A stretch of 19,828 nt of DNA, taken from positions 474,132 through 493,959 of the forward strand of contig NZ_GL831112.1 of NCBI RefSeq assembly GCF_000188295.1, written 5' to 3'. Under the pieces are notes generated by a model that saw nothing but the letters and a program-made list of their open reading frames with translations, searched no databases and was not told where the DNA came from. Position numbers and translations under genes: made by a program. The DNA comes from Streptococcus vestibularis ATCC 49124 (GTDB taxonomy: Bacteria > Bacillota > Bacilli > Lactobacillales > Streptococcaceae). Positions 1 through 5,967 of this stretch are shown piece after piece; positions within the stretch are counted from its first letter, which is position 1, and every line of letters starts with the position of its first letter.

Positions 1-29
1 GTCCGTTGGACCATTCCAATGGACTTTTT
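1..29 (+). terminator. Rho-independent terminator of a gene left of the window
   Basis: A 10-bp stem (GTCCGTTGGA with TCCAATGGAC, one G-U pair) has a CCAT loop and is followed by five T. It would end a plus-strand transcript that starts before position 1, converging on the tracrRNA. Confidence 0.75.
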
Positions 30-36
30 GTACGTC

Positions 37-126
37 AAAAAAGCACCGAATCGGTGCCACTTTTTTCAAGTTGTATACGGACTAAGCTTTATTTTAACTC
101 GCTGTATTGTTTTGAATGGTTTCAAT
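37..126 (-). ncRNA. tracrRNA of type II-A CRISPR-Cas (orphan copy)
   Basis: Read on the minus strand, this is a tracrRNA of the S. pyogenes / S. thermophilus CRISPR3 type. The anti-repeat lies at about 96-125 (containing GAAACCATTCAAAACA and GCGAGTTAAAAT). The nexus follows (GCTTAGTCCGTA), then a small stem-loop (ACTTGAAAAAAGT), then the terminator hairpin GCACCGATTCGGTGC with six T (37-57). The same parts occur in the same order in the known RNAs, where the anti-repeat pairs with crRNA repeats, recruits RNase III and is held by Cas9. In the usual layout cas9 starts a few hundred bases to the right on the plus strand; here there is none, and I see no repeats. I could not place the promoter or the 5' end of a long form. 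Identity is near certain; expression and function are unknown. Confidence 0.92.
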
Positions 127-523
127 ATTTTGTTATCACAATTTTCGGTTGACATCTCTTAGAACTCATCTTATCATAGAGGAGTCTAATATTGAAATAG
201 GAGAAGGGACATGTTATACGAATATCTAGCTATTTTTACATGATTGAGGAAGCTTAAAGGATTAGTTTTCCCAATTTTGGTCGGATTATTCAGGTAGCCT
301 CTTTGTTTGATGTTATGATGAAATCGTCAGTTTTTTTGGCTCATATTATTACTAATTATGGAGACAAGGATTTACCTGTGCCGACGGCCGTAAGCAGTAT
401 TCCTAATGAGGAAGAGCTTGTGGTTTTCATTTTACCCCCTACAGGAATTATAGAGCCATTAATTAATGAATTACTTCTAATATTCTTTTTGGAGGGAGTG
501 TTCTATTTTTGTTTTTACATTTG
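127..523. other. Gene-poor stretch where a cas operon would be expected
   Basis: No intact gene is visible. A ten-codon reading frame (211-243, MLYEYLAIFT) has a good Shine-Dalgarno (GGAGAAGGG at 200-208). Past its TGA the frame continues as a hydrophobic stretch (KLKGLVFPILVGLFR) to a TAG at 295. This could be the remains of a small membrane gene. An open frame at 303-620 has an acidic stretch (IPNEEELVVF) but no ribosome binding site, and it runs through the following terminator, so I do not call it a gene. I see no homology to Cas9, Cas1, Cas2 or Csn2 and no CRISPR repeat. Confidence 0.5.
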
Positions 524-572
524 GCATCTCAAAGCTATACTAGTATTTAGAATAGCTTTGAGATGCTTTTTA
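524..572 (+). terminator. Strong hairpin terminator
   Basis: A 15-bp perfect stem (GCATCTCAAAGCTAT with its complement) closes a 13-base loop and is followed by TTTTTA. It suggests that a transcript once came from the left, although no intact gene now precedes it. Confidence 0.75.
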
Positions 573-623
573 TGTGACTTTCAGTTCGTGTTTCGCTTCG
601 GAGGTGCGAAAAATAAATAAACT

Positions 624-662
624 ACCACCCACTATATGTGATTACATACCAAAAAGGGTGGT
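624..662. repeat. Inverted repeat, possible minus-strand terminator
   Basis: ACCACCC at 624-630 pairs with GGGTGGT at 656-662. On the minus strand the stem is followed by a T-rich run, so it could end leftward transcription. The loop is long (25 bases). Confidence 0.4.
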
Positions 663-765
663 TATGATTTTCTGGATAATACTCACATAAAAAATAAATA
701 GCTATACATTGACTTGATCTAATATTGGCTATCATTTTTTATGTTCCAATAATATTTAAAAATAA

Positions 766-794
766 TTGACACAAATAAATTATTGCTATACAAT
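766..794 (+). promoter_or_regulatory. Promoter of the DUF2975/HTH/lipoprotein cassette
   Basis: Consensus -35 TTGACA (766-771), 17-base spacer, -10 TACAAT (789-794). The first palindromic operator lies over the spacer and -10. Confidence 0.8.
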
Positions 795-799
795 AATTT
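777..799. promoter_or_regulatory. Palindromic operator 1 (over the -10)
   Basis: Perfect inverted repeat AAATTATTG-N5-CAATAATTT, centred at 788 inside the promoter. A near copy lies 31 bp downstream. I infer binding by the cassette's own HTH protein, as is common for such small regulators. Confidence 0.65.
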
Positions 800-807
800 T
801 AGAAAAT

Positions 808-830
808 AAATTATTGTATCACAATAATGG
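808..830. promoter_or_regulatory. Palindromic operator 2 (leader, next to the ribosome binding site)
   Basis: AAATTATTG-N5-CAATAATGG: the left arm is identical to operator 1 and 7 of 9 positions pair. Its centre (819) is 31 bp, about three helical turns, from that of operator 1. Its end runs into the GGAGG ribosome binding site (829-833), so in RNA the hairpin would abut the site. Confidence 0.6.
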
Positions 831-841
831 AGGTGTTTTAT

Positions 842-1363
842 ATGAATAGATTTTTAAAAATAATCGGTTATGGTCTATCCCTTGCACAATATGTTATTTG
901 GTTGCTTGTTTTTCTATTATTAATAGGAGTAGTGGGAATTTTCTTTGGAGGACAGACGAGCCACGGAAGTTTTATATTTGATTATGGAAATTTTATAATC
1001 AATATTCCAATTATTTTTCCTTTGTTGGTTCTTTTTATGACAATAGCTATGTGCTTCATTGTTATTAAATTGTTAAAAATTTGGAGTATTCTGATGATAG
1101 ATTTTAGTGATGGTAAATACTTTAATTTTAAAAATTTAAAATATTTAAAGAAATCTTTTCTATTTTTGCTTGGTTTAACAATTTTTCAACTCTCAATTAA
1201 CCTAATATTTAATTACTTGAACATAGATAATGTTAGTGGATTATTTGATTTGTCAATAAAGAATTATTTTGTAAATATATCGTTTCTGATATTGAATTAT
1301 TTATTGATTATCGTATTCAAAAAAGGGGAAAAGATACAGAAGGATAATGAGGAGATAATTTAA
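842..1363 (+). CDS. DUF2975 family membrane protein
   Basis: The product is a 173-residue, very hydrophobic protein with about four membrane segments: near residues 5-35, 55-80, 100-125 and 140-160, ending in a charged tail (KKGEKIQKDNEEII). The layout and the neighbouring small HTH gene fit the DUF2975 family, which is typically encoded beside a YozG-like regulator; its biochemical role is unknown. I chose the ATG at 842 because GGAGG (829-833) lies at the right distance. An in-frame ATG at 827 overlaps that site and lacks its own. The stop codon overlaps an ATG (TAATG at 1361-1365) where the next gene's original start seems to have been, so the two were probably translationally coupled. Strongly AT-rich, unlike the core genes to the right, which suggests horizontal acquisition. 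Confidence 0.75.
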   Translation: MNRFLKIIGYGLSLAQYVIWLLVFLLLIGVVGIFFGGQTSHGSFIFDYGNFIINIPIIFPLLVLFMTIAMCFIVIKLLKIWSILMIDFSDGKYFNFKNLKYLKKSFLFLLGLTIFQLSINLIFNYLNIDNVSGLFDLSIKNYFVNISFLILNYLLIIVFKKGEKIQKDNEEII

Positions 1364-1396
1364 TGATATGGAAGAAATAAAATAAATTTAGATGAA

Positions 1397-1591
1397 GTGA
1401 TTAAGTCTAGGAAGCTTACATCAAAAGAACTAGCTAAAAGAATTGATATAACCGAAGCAAACTTATCAATTTTGAAGACCGGAAAAGCCAAAGGGATACG
1501 ATTTTCGACATTATTGAATATATGTAGAGAACTTGATTGCCAACCCGGTGAAATTATTGAATATAAAAGGAGTAAAGATAATGAAGAATAA
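1397..1591 (+). CDS. Small YozG-like HTH (Cro/C1-type) regulator, 5' end disturbed
   Basis: A 64-residue frame carries a Cro/C1-type helix-turn-helix (KELAKRIDITEANLSILKTG) and the family-typical tail with ICRELDCQPGEIIEY. Such proteins pair with DUF2975 membrane proteins and are presumed autoregulators; the palindromes at 777-830 are the likely targets. The start is a problem. The GTG at 1397 has no good ribosome binding site and truncates the conserved NLDEV lead-in. An ATG at 1363 has a good site (GAGGAG, 1349-1354) and overlaps the preceding stop, but hits TAA at 1378. Removing one A from the A-runs at about 1375-1381 would give a continuous 75-residue protein beginning MIWKNKINLDEV. So this is either a one-base insertion, a sequencing error, or a gene now started at GTG 1397 or at ATA 1382. 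The frame overlaps the next gene by 11 bases. Confidence 0.7.
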   Translation: MIKSRKLTSKELAKRIDITEANLSILKTGKAKGIRFSTLLNICRELDCQPGEIIEYKRSKDNEE

Positions 1592-2033
1592 AAAAATATT
1601 GATGATTCTAGTTGGTTTTTTAGCATCAATAATACTTGTATCGTGTGGTCTAAGAATTAGTGATACAGTACAAGATGTTACATCAGAAATTCGTCAAGAA
1701 ACTCCCAAAGAAGATACTGAAGATTTAGGAATAAAACAGGTATTAGAACAAAAAAAGGGTGAAAATGTGGATATATCTACTAAAGATTTTACTGGCTATA
1801 TTTACATAATGAGCACAAAAGAAAATATTGAATCGATTAGAAAATCAGAATTTAATATCAATAATGATTCTTTTCACGATGTTAAAAAAGGGTCTGAGCA
1901 TGATTTCAATATTCGTTATAATAGTAAGACATTTTTTTCGGTAAAACAGATAAAAGTTGAATCAGTTAGTTCAGTGAAGATTTCTTCAAATTATTCAGAA
2001 AATAATTTATTGGTTTTAAGAGAAGAAAAATGA
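1581..2033 (+). CDS. Small putative lipoprotein of unknown function
   Basis: The 150-residue product has a lipoprotein signal peptide (positively charged MKNKK, hydrophobic core, lipobox LVSC with Cys22), so it should be anchored on the outer face of the membrane. The mature part is polar and lysine/serine-rich, with an apparent small globular domain (about residues 60-145) that I do not recognise. The ATG at 1581 is chosen for AAGGAG at 1567-1572; longer upstream frames lack both signal and site. It overlaps the HTH gene by 11 bases in another frame, so it is cotranscribed with the regulator and the DUF2975 protein. A membrane protein, a DNA-binding protein and a surface lipoprotein under one controlled promoter suggest an envelope-sensing or peptide-response cassette; this is inference. 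Confidence 0.75.
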   Translation: MKNKKILMILVGFLASIILVSCGLRISDTVQDVTSEIRQETPKEDTEDLGIKQVLEQKKGENVDISTKDFTGYIYIMSTKENIESIRKSEFNINNDSFHDVKKGSEHDFNIRYNSKTFFSVKQIKVESVSSVKISSNYSENNLLVLREEK

Positions 2034-2075
2034 TAAGAAATAACTTTGACCTATATCAATCTTACAGTTAGTAAT

Positions 2076-2114
2076 CAAAAAGGGCCTCAACTATTCCGAA
2101 TAGTTGAGAAACCC
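2076..2114 (-). terminator. Terminator of the EamA transporter transcript
   Basis: On the minus strand, GGG-TTT-CTCAACTATT, loop CGG, AATAGTTGAG and CCC are followed by TTTTT. It lies about 110 bases past the transporter stop codon. Confidence 0.65.
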
Positions 2115-2125
2115 ATAAAATTCAG

Positions 2126-2178
2126 GCTCTATAATTTCTGTAGTGGGTAAAACCACTGTAGAGATTATAGAGCTTTTT
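2126..2178 (+). terminator. Long hairpin terminator after the lipoprotein cassette
   Basis: A 21-bp stem (2126-2146 with 2153-2173, three G-U pairs) with a six-base loop is followed by TTTTT. The length, with G-U pairs on one arm only, is more than a terminator needs and recalls a mobile-element end or a repeat, but I cannot assign a family. Confidence 0.6.
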
Positions 2179-2198
2179 GAGTGTATACTCAAAAAGCT
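2171..2198. repeat. Perfect 12-bp inverted repeat overlapping the terminator tail
   Basis: AGCTTTTTGAGT - GTAT - ACTCAAAAAGCT. It shares AGC and the T-run with the preceding terminator, so the two foldings exclude each other. Confidence 0.6.
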
Positions 2199-2233
2199 CT
2201 TGGAAGGTAAATTTCCGAGAGTTTTAATTTTTA
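2197..2233 (+). terminator. Second plus-strand terminator
   Basis: CTCTTGGAA pairs with TTCCGAGAG (one G-U), followed by TTTTAATTTTTA. The T-run overlaps the stop codon of the convergent transporter gene. Confidence 0.55.
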
Positions 2234-3114
2234 TTAGCCAAATAGACTCCAAGGACTACCAAGATTCCCGCTAAAATTTGTAACTGTGAAAAGGGCTCCC
2301 CAAGGAAGACTACAGCAGCTAGAATTGAGATAATTGTCGAAATACCGATGAAAGAAGCGGTTCGGTTAACTCCGATATTTGCGATAGCAAAATTTGAAAG
2401 GATATACCCTATAACACTACAGCCCAATCCTTGGTACAGGATGGTTATGGCGAACTTTGAATTACTCCAAGGGAGCGTTAAGAGCTCTTTCAAGTTACCT
2501 GCTAGAAAGCTATGGCTTAGTGCAAAGAGTCCAAATGTAAGGCAACCACTGGCTAACATAAAATAGGTAATTTCAAAGCTAGTGAATTGACCGGCTTTTT
2601 CAACGTCAACGCAATAAAGAGCATAGGAGACAATGGCTAAACCTAAAATGAAGTAGCCGACAAGTGAGAAGTTGGTGGAGGCACCTGCAGCGAATACGGC
2701 AATGATGATACCGATGAGGGTTGTAGTGACACCTAGCACTTGCCAACGACTTGGCCATTCTTTCAAAATAAGACTAGACATGATAAGCGCGACGACCGGA
2801 ATGCAAGCGAGGAATGCTCCACTTTCAGAGGCAGTAGTCATACGAATTCCAATCGTTTCGCAGATAAAATAGATAATAGGATTAAGGATGGCAATACGTG
2901 TCAGAGGTCTGAGATTTCTGCCATTTATGACTACCCTACGTCTTCTTGCGAGAAGATAAAGGTTGACAAAGAAGAAGGCTGTGACAAAACGCCAAGAGAT
3001 TAAAGCAAGGCCACTGGCCTGTGCTGTAATCGATTTGGTAAAGATAAAACTGAGCCCAAAAAGGATCTCGCAGGCAGCTGCAGCCAAACATCTCAAGATA
3101 ATTTTATGTCTCAT
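2224..3114 (-). CDS. EamA/DMT family transporter
   Basis: The 296-residue product has ten predicted membrane segments arranged as two repeated EamA halves, the usual length and topology of the drug/metabolite transporter superfamily. Motifs include the first-helix pattern LFGLSFIFTK, ALISWRFVTAFFF in the second helix, and VVFLGEPFSQLQILAGILVVLGVYLAN at the C-terminal end, split here only for description. It sits in the cytoplasmic membrane; the substrate (amino acid, nucleotide, drug or other metabolite) cannot be read from sequence. The start is supported by AGGGGGTG, about seven bases upstream of the ATG. It is transcribed alone from a promoter with -10 TATAAT at 3148-3153, overlapped upstream by a perfect cre-consensus site, so carbon catabolite control is likely. 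The terminator is at 2076-2114. Confidence 0.85.
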   Translation of the reverse strand: MRHKIILRCLAAAACEILFGLSFIFTKSITAQASGLALISWRFVTAFFFVNLYLLARRRRVVINGRNLRPLTRIAILNPIIYFICETIGIRMTTASESGAFLACIPVVALIMSSLILKEWPSRWQVLGVTTTLIGIIIAVFAAGASTNFSLVGYFILGLAIVSYALYCVDVEKAGQFTSFEITYFMLASGCLTFGLFALSHSFLAGNLKELLTLPWSNSKFAITILYQGLGCSVIGYILSNFAIANIGVNRTASFIGISTIISILAAVVFLGEPFSQLQILAGILVVLGVYLANKN

Positions 3115-3147
3115 TGTCTCACCCCCTGATTATGGATTTCCATACCT

Positions 3148-3153
3148 ATTATA
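3148..3153 (-). promoter_or_regulatory. -10 box of the EamA transporter promoter
   Basis: TATAAT on the minus strand. There is no good -35 at 17 bases (the best, TTGATG, is at 20), and the region where it would lie is covered by the cre site. Confidence 0.5.
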
Positions 3154-3161
3154 GCACCTTT

Positions 3162-3175
3162 AGATAACGCTTTCA
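3162..3175 (-). promoter_or_regulatory. Catabolite-responsive element (cre), CcpA site
   Basis: TGAAAGCGTTATCT on the minus strand matches the cre consensus TGWAARCGYTWNCW at all 14 positions. It lies between the expected -35 and the -10 of the transporter promoter, a position that usually gives repression. Confidence 0.65.
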
Positions 3176-3222
3176 TCAATCTGAATCTAAAAAGATTAGC
3201 AGAATAGCTAGCCTATCTTATA

Positions 3223-3480
3223 TTAGTTACCAATTGAGACAGTTCCGTTTGAGCCATTTGTTTTGGCTGAATTACCGTTTTCGCTGTTCAATTCAGCCGA
3301 ACCGTCTTTGTTGACTTTAACTGAGGCACTTGAGTAGGTAGAAGAAGAGGATTTTCTCACCTTACTTGATGATGATGAAGAAGATGAGTCAGTTTTGTTT
3401 TTGGAGTTACCACATGCTGCTAGGGTTAACAAGGCGAGAACTGAGACAGATACTAAAGTTAATTTAGAAAATACTTTCAT
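3223..3480 (-). CDS. Small Ser-rich lipoprotein of unknown function
   Basis: The 85-residue product has a lipoprotein signal peptide (lipobox LAAC, Cys23), then a low-complexity linker with eight consecutive serines (residues 32-39), and a short polar tail with two related segments (KVNKDGSAELN and NGSNGTVSIGN). No catalytic domain is present; the anchored, flexible tail suggests a small surface protein. GGGAG lies eight bases before the ATG. It is a single-gene unit, with a cre-like site at 3533-3547 upstream. The family is unknown to me; small Ser-rich lipoproteins of this kind are found in streptococci. Confidence 0.75.
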   Translation of the reverse strand: MKVFSKLTLVSVSVLALLTLAACGNSKNKTDSSSSSSSSKVRKSSSSTYSSASVKVNKDGSAELNSENGNSAKTNGSNGTVSIGN

Positions 3481-3532
3481 AATAATCTCCCTTTTTTATT
3501 AGTAAATTTAATTTAATGAGAACTCATCAAAT

Positions 3533-3547
3533 TGAAAGCGTTTCTAT
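3533..3547 (-). promoter_or_regulatory. cre-like site upstream of the Ser-rich lipoprotein
   Basis: The plus strand reads TGAAAGCGTTTCTAT, 13 of 14 matches to TGWAARCGYTWNCW. The site lies 53 bases before the start codon. Confidence 0.45.
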
Positions 3548-3883
3548 TTTCTTACCTAACTGTAAACTCTTGGTAATATAGGTGTTGTATAAGACTAATC
3601 TGTTGAAAAATAAGAGGATTCCTTAAGGGTTATGATAGATATTTTAAAACGTTCAGTTCGGTTGTTAGGCTTCTCTTTGTTATAATAAAAGAAAACAAAT
3701 GTAGGTGCATTATGTATCAAACGACGATTAAAGTTGACAAACGCTATCATTCACTTTCAGAGGTTTAGGGAGTGTCTGTGGAACTCTTTGGATATATGGA
3801 TTGACTCTAGCTATGACTAAGCGGATATAGATGTTGATATCAGCTTAGTGAAATAAGCTTGTTATCCGTCGAGAAATTCGTGT
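3548..3883. other. Intergenic stretch with remnant of a small gene
   Basis: A -10 box (TATAAT, 3681-3686) precedes an 18-codon frame (3712-3768, MYQTTIKVDKRYHSLSEV) that ends in TAG. After a frame change, a polar stretch with ECLWNSLDIWID and ADIDVDISLVK follows. It looks like the 5' part of a decayed gene. I cannot name the parent family. Confidence 0.35.
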
Positions 3884-3889
3884 TATACT
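3881..3889 (+). promoter_or_regulatory. Extended -10 promoter of the thioesterase gene
   Basis: TGTTATACT: a TG-n motif before TATACT. A weak -35 (TTGTTA, 3859-3864) lies 19 bases upstream. Confidence 0.5.
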
Positions 3890-3949
3890 AGTAGCTATAG
3901 ACAACCTGTTTCACTTGTGGTGGAATGGGTATTGATAGGAGGGCTTGCT

Positions 3950-4333
3950 ATGCAAGACAAACTACATGAAATCCGTGTGTTTGAGAATTTTCAAGAAGAA
4001 CTATTTGAAACTGGGCATGTGATTGTCGCAACTGAGGTCGTCGAGAAGTCCTTGAATTATTTTGGTAATGCTCATGGAGGTTATTTATTTACGCTCTGTG
4101 ATCAGGTGGCAGGACTTGTGGCACTTTCAACAGGGGACTACGCTGTGACTCTTCAGTCCAATATCAATTATTTAAAGGCAGGCCATTTGTCTGACCAACT
4201 CAAGATTGAAGGTCTTTGTGTGCATAATGGTAAAATGACCAAGGTGGTAGAAGTCCTCATTACTAATCAGGAGGAAAAAATTCTTACTAGGGCGACCTTT
4301 ACCATGTATGTGACGGGCTCGGTTTCGGAGTAG
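3950..4333 (+). CDS. PaaI-type hotdog-fold thioesterase
   Basis: A 127-residue single hotdog domain. The pattern NAHGGYLFTLCDQVAG (about residues 40-55) holds the family's HGG motif (42-44) and an acidic residue (Asp51) placed as in PaaI-like acyl-CoA thioesterases. These are cytosolic tetramers that hydrolyse acyl- or aryl-CoA thioesters; the true substrate here is unknown. The ATG at 3950 is preferred over one at 3917 because AGGAGGG (3937-3943) is correctly spaced and the extra 11 residues do not look like the family. Downstream, 12 bases away, starts the ruined GyrI-like gene and then the pseudouridine synthase, so all were probably one transcript. Confidence 0.85.
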   Translation: MQDKLHEIRVFENFQEELFETGHVIVATEVVEKSLNYFGNAHGGYLFTLCDQVAGLVALSTGDYAVTLQSNINYLKAGHLSDQLKIEGLCVHNGKMTKVVEVLITNQEEKILTRATFTMYVTGSVSE

Positions 4334-4345
4334 AGAAGGAATCTT

Positions 4346-4932
4346 ATGTCAGCTTTTCAAACTGTGGATGAGTTTGCAGTCTTTGTAAATGACTACCTGA
4401 CACCAGACCAATTGGGTGTTCAGGAATATTCTTGTGCCTCTTGACGATTATGATATGATGTGTCCTTAGCATGCCGTCTGAAATTTTTCTGGCTTACACA
4501 AGGTCTTTTTCAGTCTGTAATGGATTTGGATAATAGTTTTTCTATAGATGCTGAAAGCCTGACTATGAAGGTACGACTTAGGGGACCAAGAACTCCTGTT
4601 TCAAGTGACTGGACTGGAGATGGTGGTTATTGATTTAACTGGCTCTCTTTATCGTTTCGTTGATGTGTCATTCAATGAGGGAGTCGAAAGACTTATGTAA
4701 CAGCCTTGCTGGTGAGGACAATAGTCTGGGAATGATTGCTCTTGCGCCAGCTACTTGTGCGTTTTTTAAACTTAGAGGGCCTGCGACGGAGGCTGTTTGG
4801 GAGTGTTTTCATTATGCTAAGAAACATTTTGTGATGACTGATCAGCCTACTGTAGAGGTTTATCCATCAGGGAATCGTCAGGCTGAAGATTATGAAATGG
4901 AAATTTGGATTCCAATAAAGGAGGAAGTGTAG
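4346..4932 (+). pseudogene. Decayed gene ending in a GyrI-like effector-binding domain
   Basis: A Shine-Dalgarno (AGAAGGA) and ATG at 4346 open a frame (MSAFQTVDEFAVFVNDYLTP) that stops at about 4442. Further pieces continue in other frames: near 4470-4630 (with VMDLDNSFSIDAESLTMKV), then about 4625-4690 (MVVIDLTGSLYRFVDVSF). The last piece reaches the stop at 4930 with a clear GyrI-like / AraC effector-binding C-terminus (FFKLRGPATEAVWECF, then PTVEVYPSG and DYEMEIWIPIK). At least three frameshifts and stops are needed to join them. The domain binds small hydrophobic ligands in regulators and solo proteins. The intact tail could only be made from internal starts without good sites, so I take the gene as dead. 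Its last bases carry the ribosome binding site of the next gene. Confidence 0.75.
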
Positions 4933-5664
4933 ATGCGTCTGGACAAGTTTTTGGTGGACTGTGGTGTCGGGAGTCGTAGTCAAGTCAAGAACTTTCTGAA
5001 AAAGAAGCAAGTGATTGTAAATGGGCAGGTGGAAACATCACCTAAGACTCAGATTGATGAGAATAAAGACCGAATTACTTACTTGGATCAGGAGTTGACA
5101 CATGAGACTTTTGTTTACTATCTCTTAAATAAACCTCAAGGTGTCATTTCAGCAACGGAAGATCCCCGTCATAAGACTGTGCTCGATTTACTTGATGACA
5201 CAGCAAGACATAAGCGGGTTTTTCCAGTTGGTCGCTTGGATATTGATACTCATGGTCTCCTTCTATTGACCAATAATGGAGACTTAGCCCACGCTATGCT
5301 ATCACCCAAGAAGCATGTGGACAAAATTTATCAGGCGAAGGTGGCTGGTGTCATGGATGAAGAGGATATCTTGGCTTTTGAAAAAGGGATTAAGCTTAAA
5401 GATCATACTTGTCAGCCAGCGAAATTAGAGATTGTATCAGTCGACAGGAATGAGAGTACTAGTTGGGTTCAAATTACCATTGCCGAGGGAAAATTCCATC
5501 AGGTTAAGCGTATGGTAGCTGCTTGTGGTAAGGAAGTAACAGAGTTACAACGTCTAAGTATGGGGCCTTTAAGCCTGCCCAATGATTTAGAACTTGGTAC
5601 TTGGCGACGTTTAACCGAGGAGGAGTTGGAAGCTTTAACGGTTTTTGGAATTCCTTCGTCTTAA
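4933..5664 (+). CDS. rsuA: 16S rRNA pseudouridine synthase, RsuA/RluB/E/F family
   Basis: The 243-residue product has an N-terminal S4 RNA-binding domain (residues 1-60, MRLDKFLVDCGVGSRSQVKN) and a pseudouridine synthase domain. The catalytic motif GRLDIDTHGLLLLTNNGDLAH (residues 100-120) places the nucleophilic aspartate at 103. A second family motif, EGKFHQVKRM, is near residue 190. The length and motifs fit RsuA, which converts one uridine of the small-subunit rRNA (U516 in E. coli) to pseudouridine. RluB-type large-subunit specificity cannot be excluded, so the symbol is tentative. AAAGGAGG, 10 bases upstream and inside the preceding pseudogene, decides the start. Confidence 0.85.
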   Translation: MRLDKFLVDCGVGSRSQVKNFLKKKQVIVNGQVETSPKTQIDENKDRITYLDQELTHETFVYYLLNKPQGVISATEDPRHKTVLDLLDDTARHKRVFPVGRLDIDTHGLLLLTNNGDLAHAMLSPKKHVDKIYQAKVAGVMDEEDILAFEKGIKLKDHTCQPAKLEIVSVDRNESTSWVQITIAEGKFHQVKRMVAACGKEVTELQRLSMGPLSLPNDLELGTWRRLTEEELEALTVFGIPSS

Positions 5665-5677
5665 GCTAGTCTAATAG

Positions 5678-5706
5678 TTGCGAAATAGGCGGATTTTTGT
5701 TACTAT
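5678..5706 (+). promoter_or_regulatory. Putative promoter of the DUF4044 gene
   Basis: TTGCGA (5678-5683), 17 bases, TACTAT (5701-5706). A 39-base leader precedes the GTG start. Confidence 0.45.
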
Positions 5707-5745
5707 TATTGTGATATTCTAGAAGAAAAAACGAGGTAAATTCAA

Positions 5746-5874
5746 GTGGCATTTGGAGATAACGGACCACGTAAGAAATCATTTTTTGAACGTCTAACAG
5801 TATTAGTCGTTTTGATTATGCTATTAGTAACAGTTGGGGCATTGATTTTCCAAGCAGTCGCATCTGTCCTTTAA
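5746..5874 (+). CDS. DUF4044 family single-pass membrane micro-protein
   Basis: A 42-residue product starting with GTG: MAFGDNGPRKKSFFERLT, followed by one hydrophobic helix (about residues 19-40) and a very short end. The charged basic N-terminus with one membrane segment fits the small DUF4044 family of lactic acid bacteria; its function is unknown. GAGGT at 5733-5737 is well placed for the GTG and there is no in-frame ATG before the helix. It has its own likely promoter and a terminator that starts on its stop codon, so it is a free-standing gene between rsuA and obg. Confidence 0.8.
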   Translation: MAFGDNGPRKKSFFERLTVLVVLIMLLVTVGALIFQAVASVL

Positions 5875-5895
5875 GACGCTATCAAGCGTTTTTTT
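5873..5895 (+). terminator. Terminator of the DUF4044 gene
   Basis: ACGCT - ATCA - AGCGT, extended by A-T pairs, then seven T. The stop codon is part of the stem. Confidence 0.75.
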
Positions 5896-5967
5896 GTGTA
5901 TGTCGGAAATTCTTTGGTCTGAGATTGAATTAGAACACTGCATACAAATCAGAAAGAGAGAATATAA

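Noticed and set aside
96..125. CRISPR repeat on the plus strand
   Set aside because: The resemblance to the CRISPR3 repeat is the tracrRNA anti-repeat; there is one copy only, no spacers, and tracrRNA elements follow it on the minus strand.
303..620. 105-codon open frame on the plus strand
   Set aside because: No ribosome binding site. The frame runs through a strong terminator hairpin at 524-572 and its C-terminal part is merely the hairpin translated. At most the first 60 codons could be a remnant.
3740..3755. cre-like AAACGCTATCA
   Set aside because: Two mismatches in conserved positions and location inside a decayed frame.
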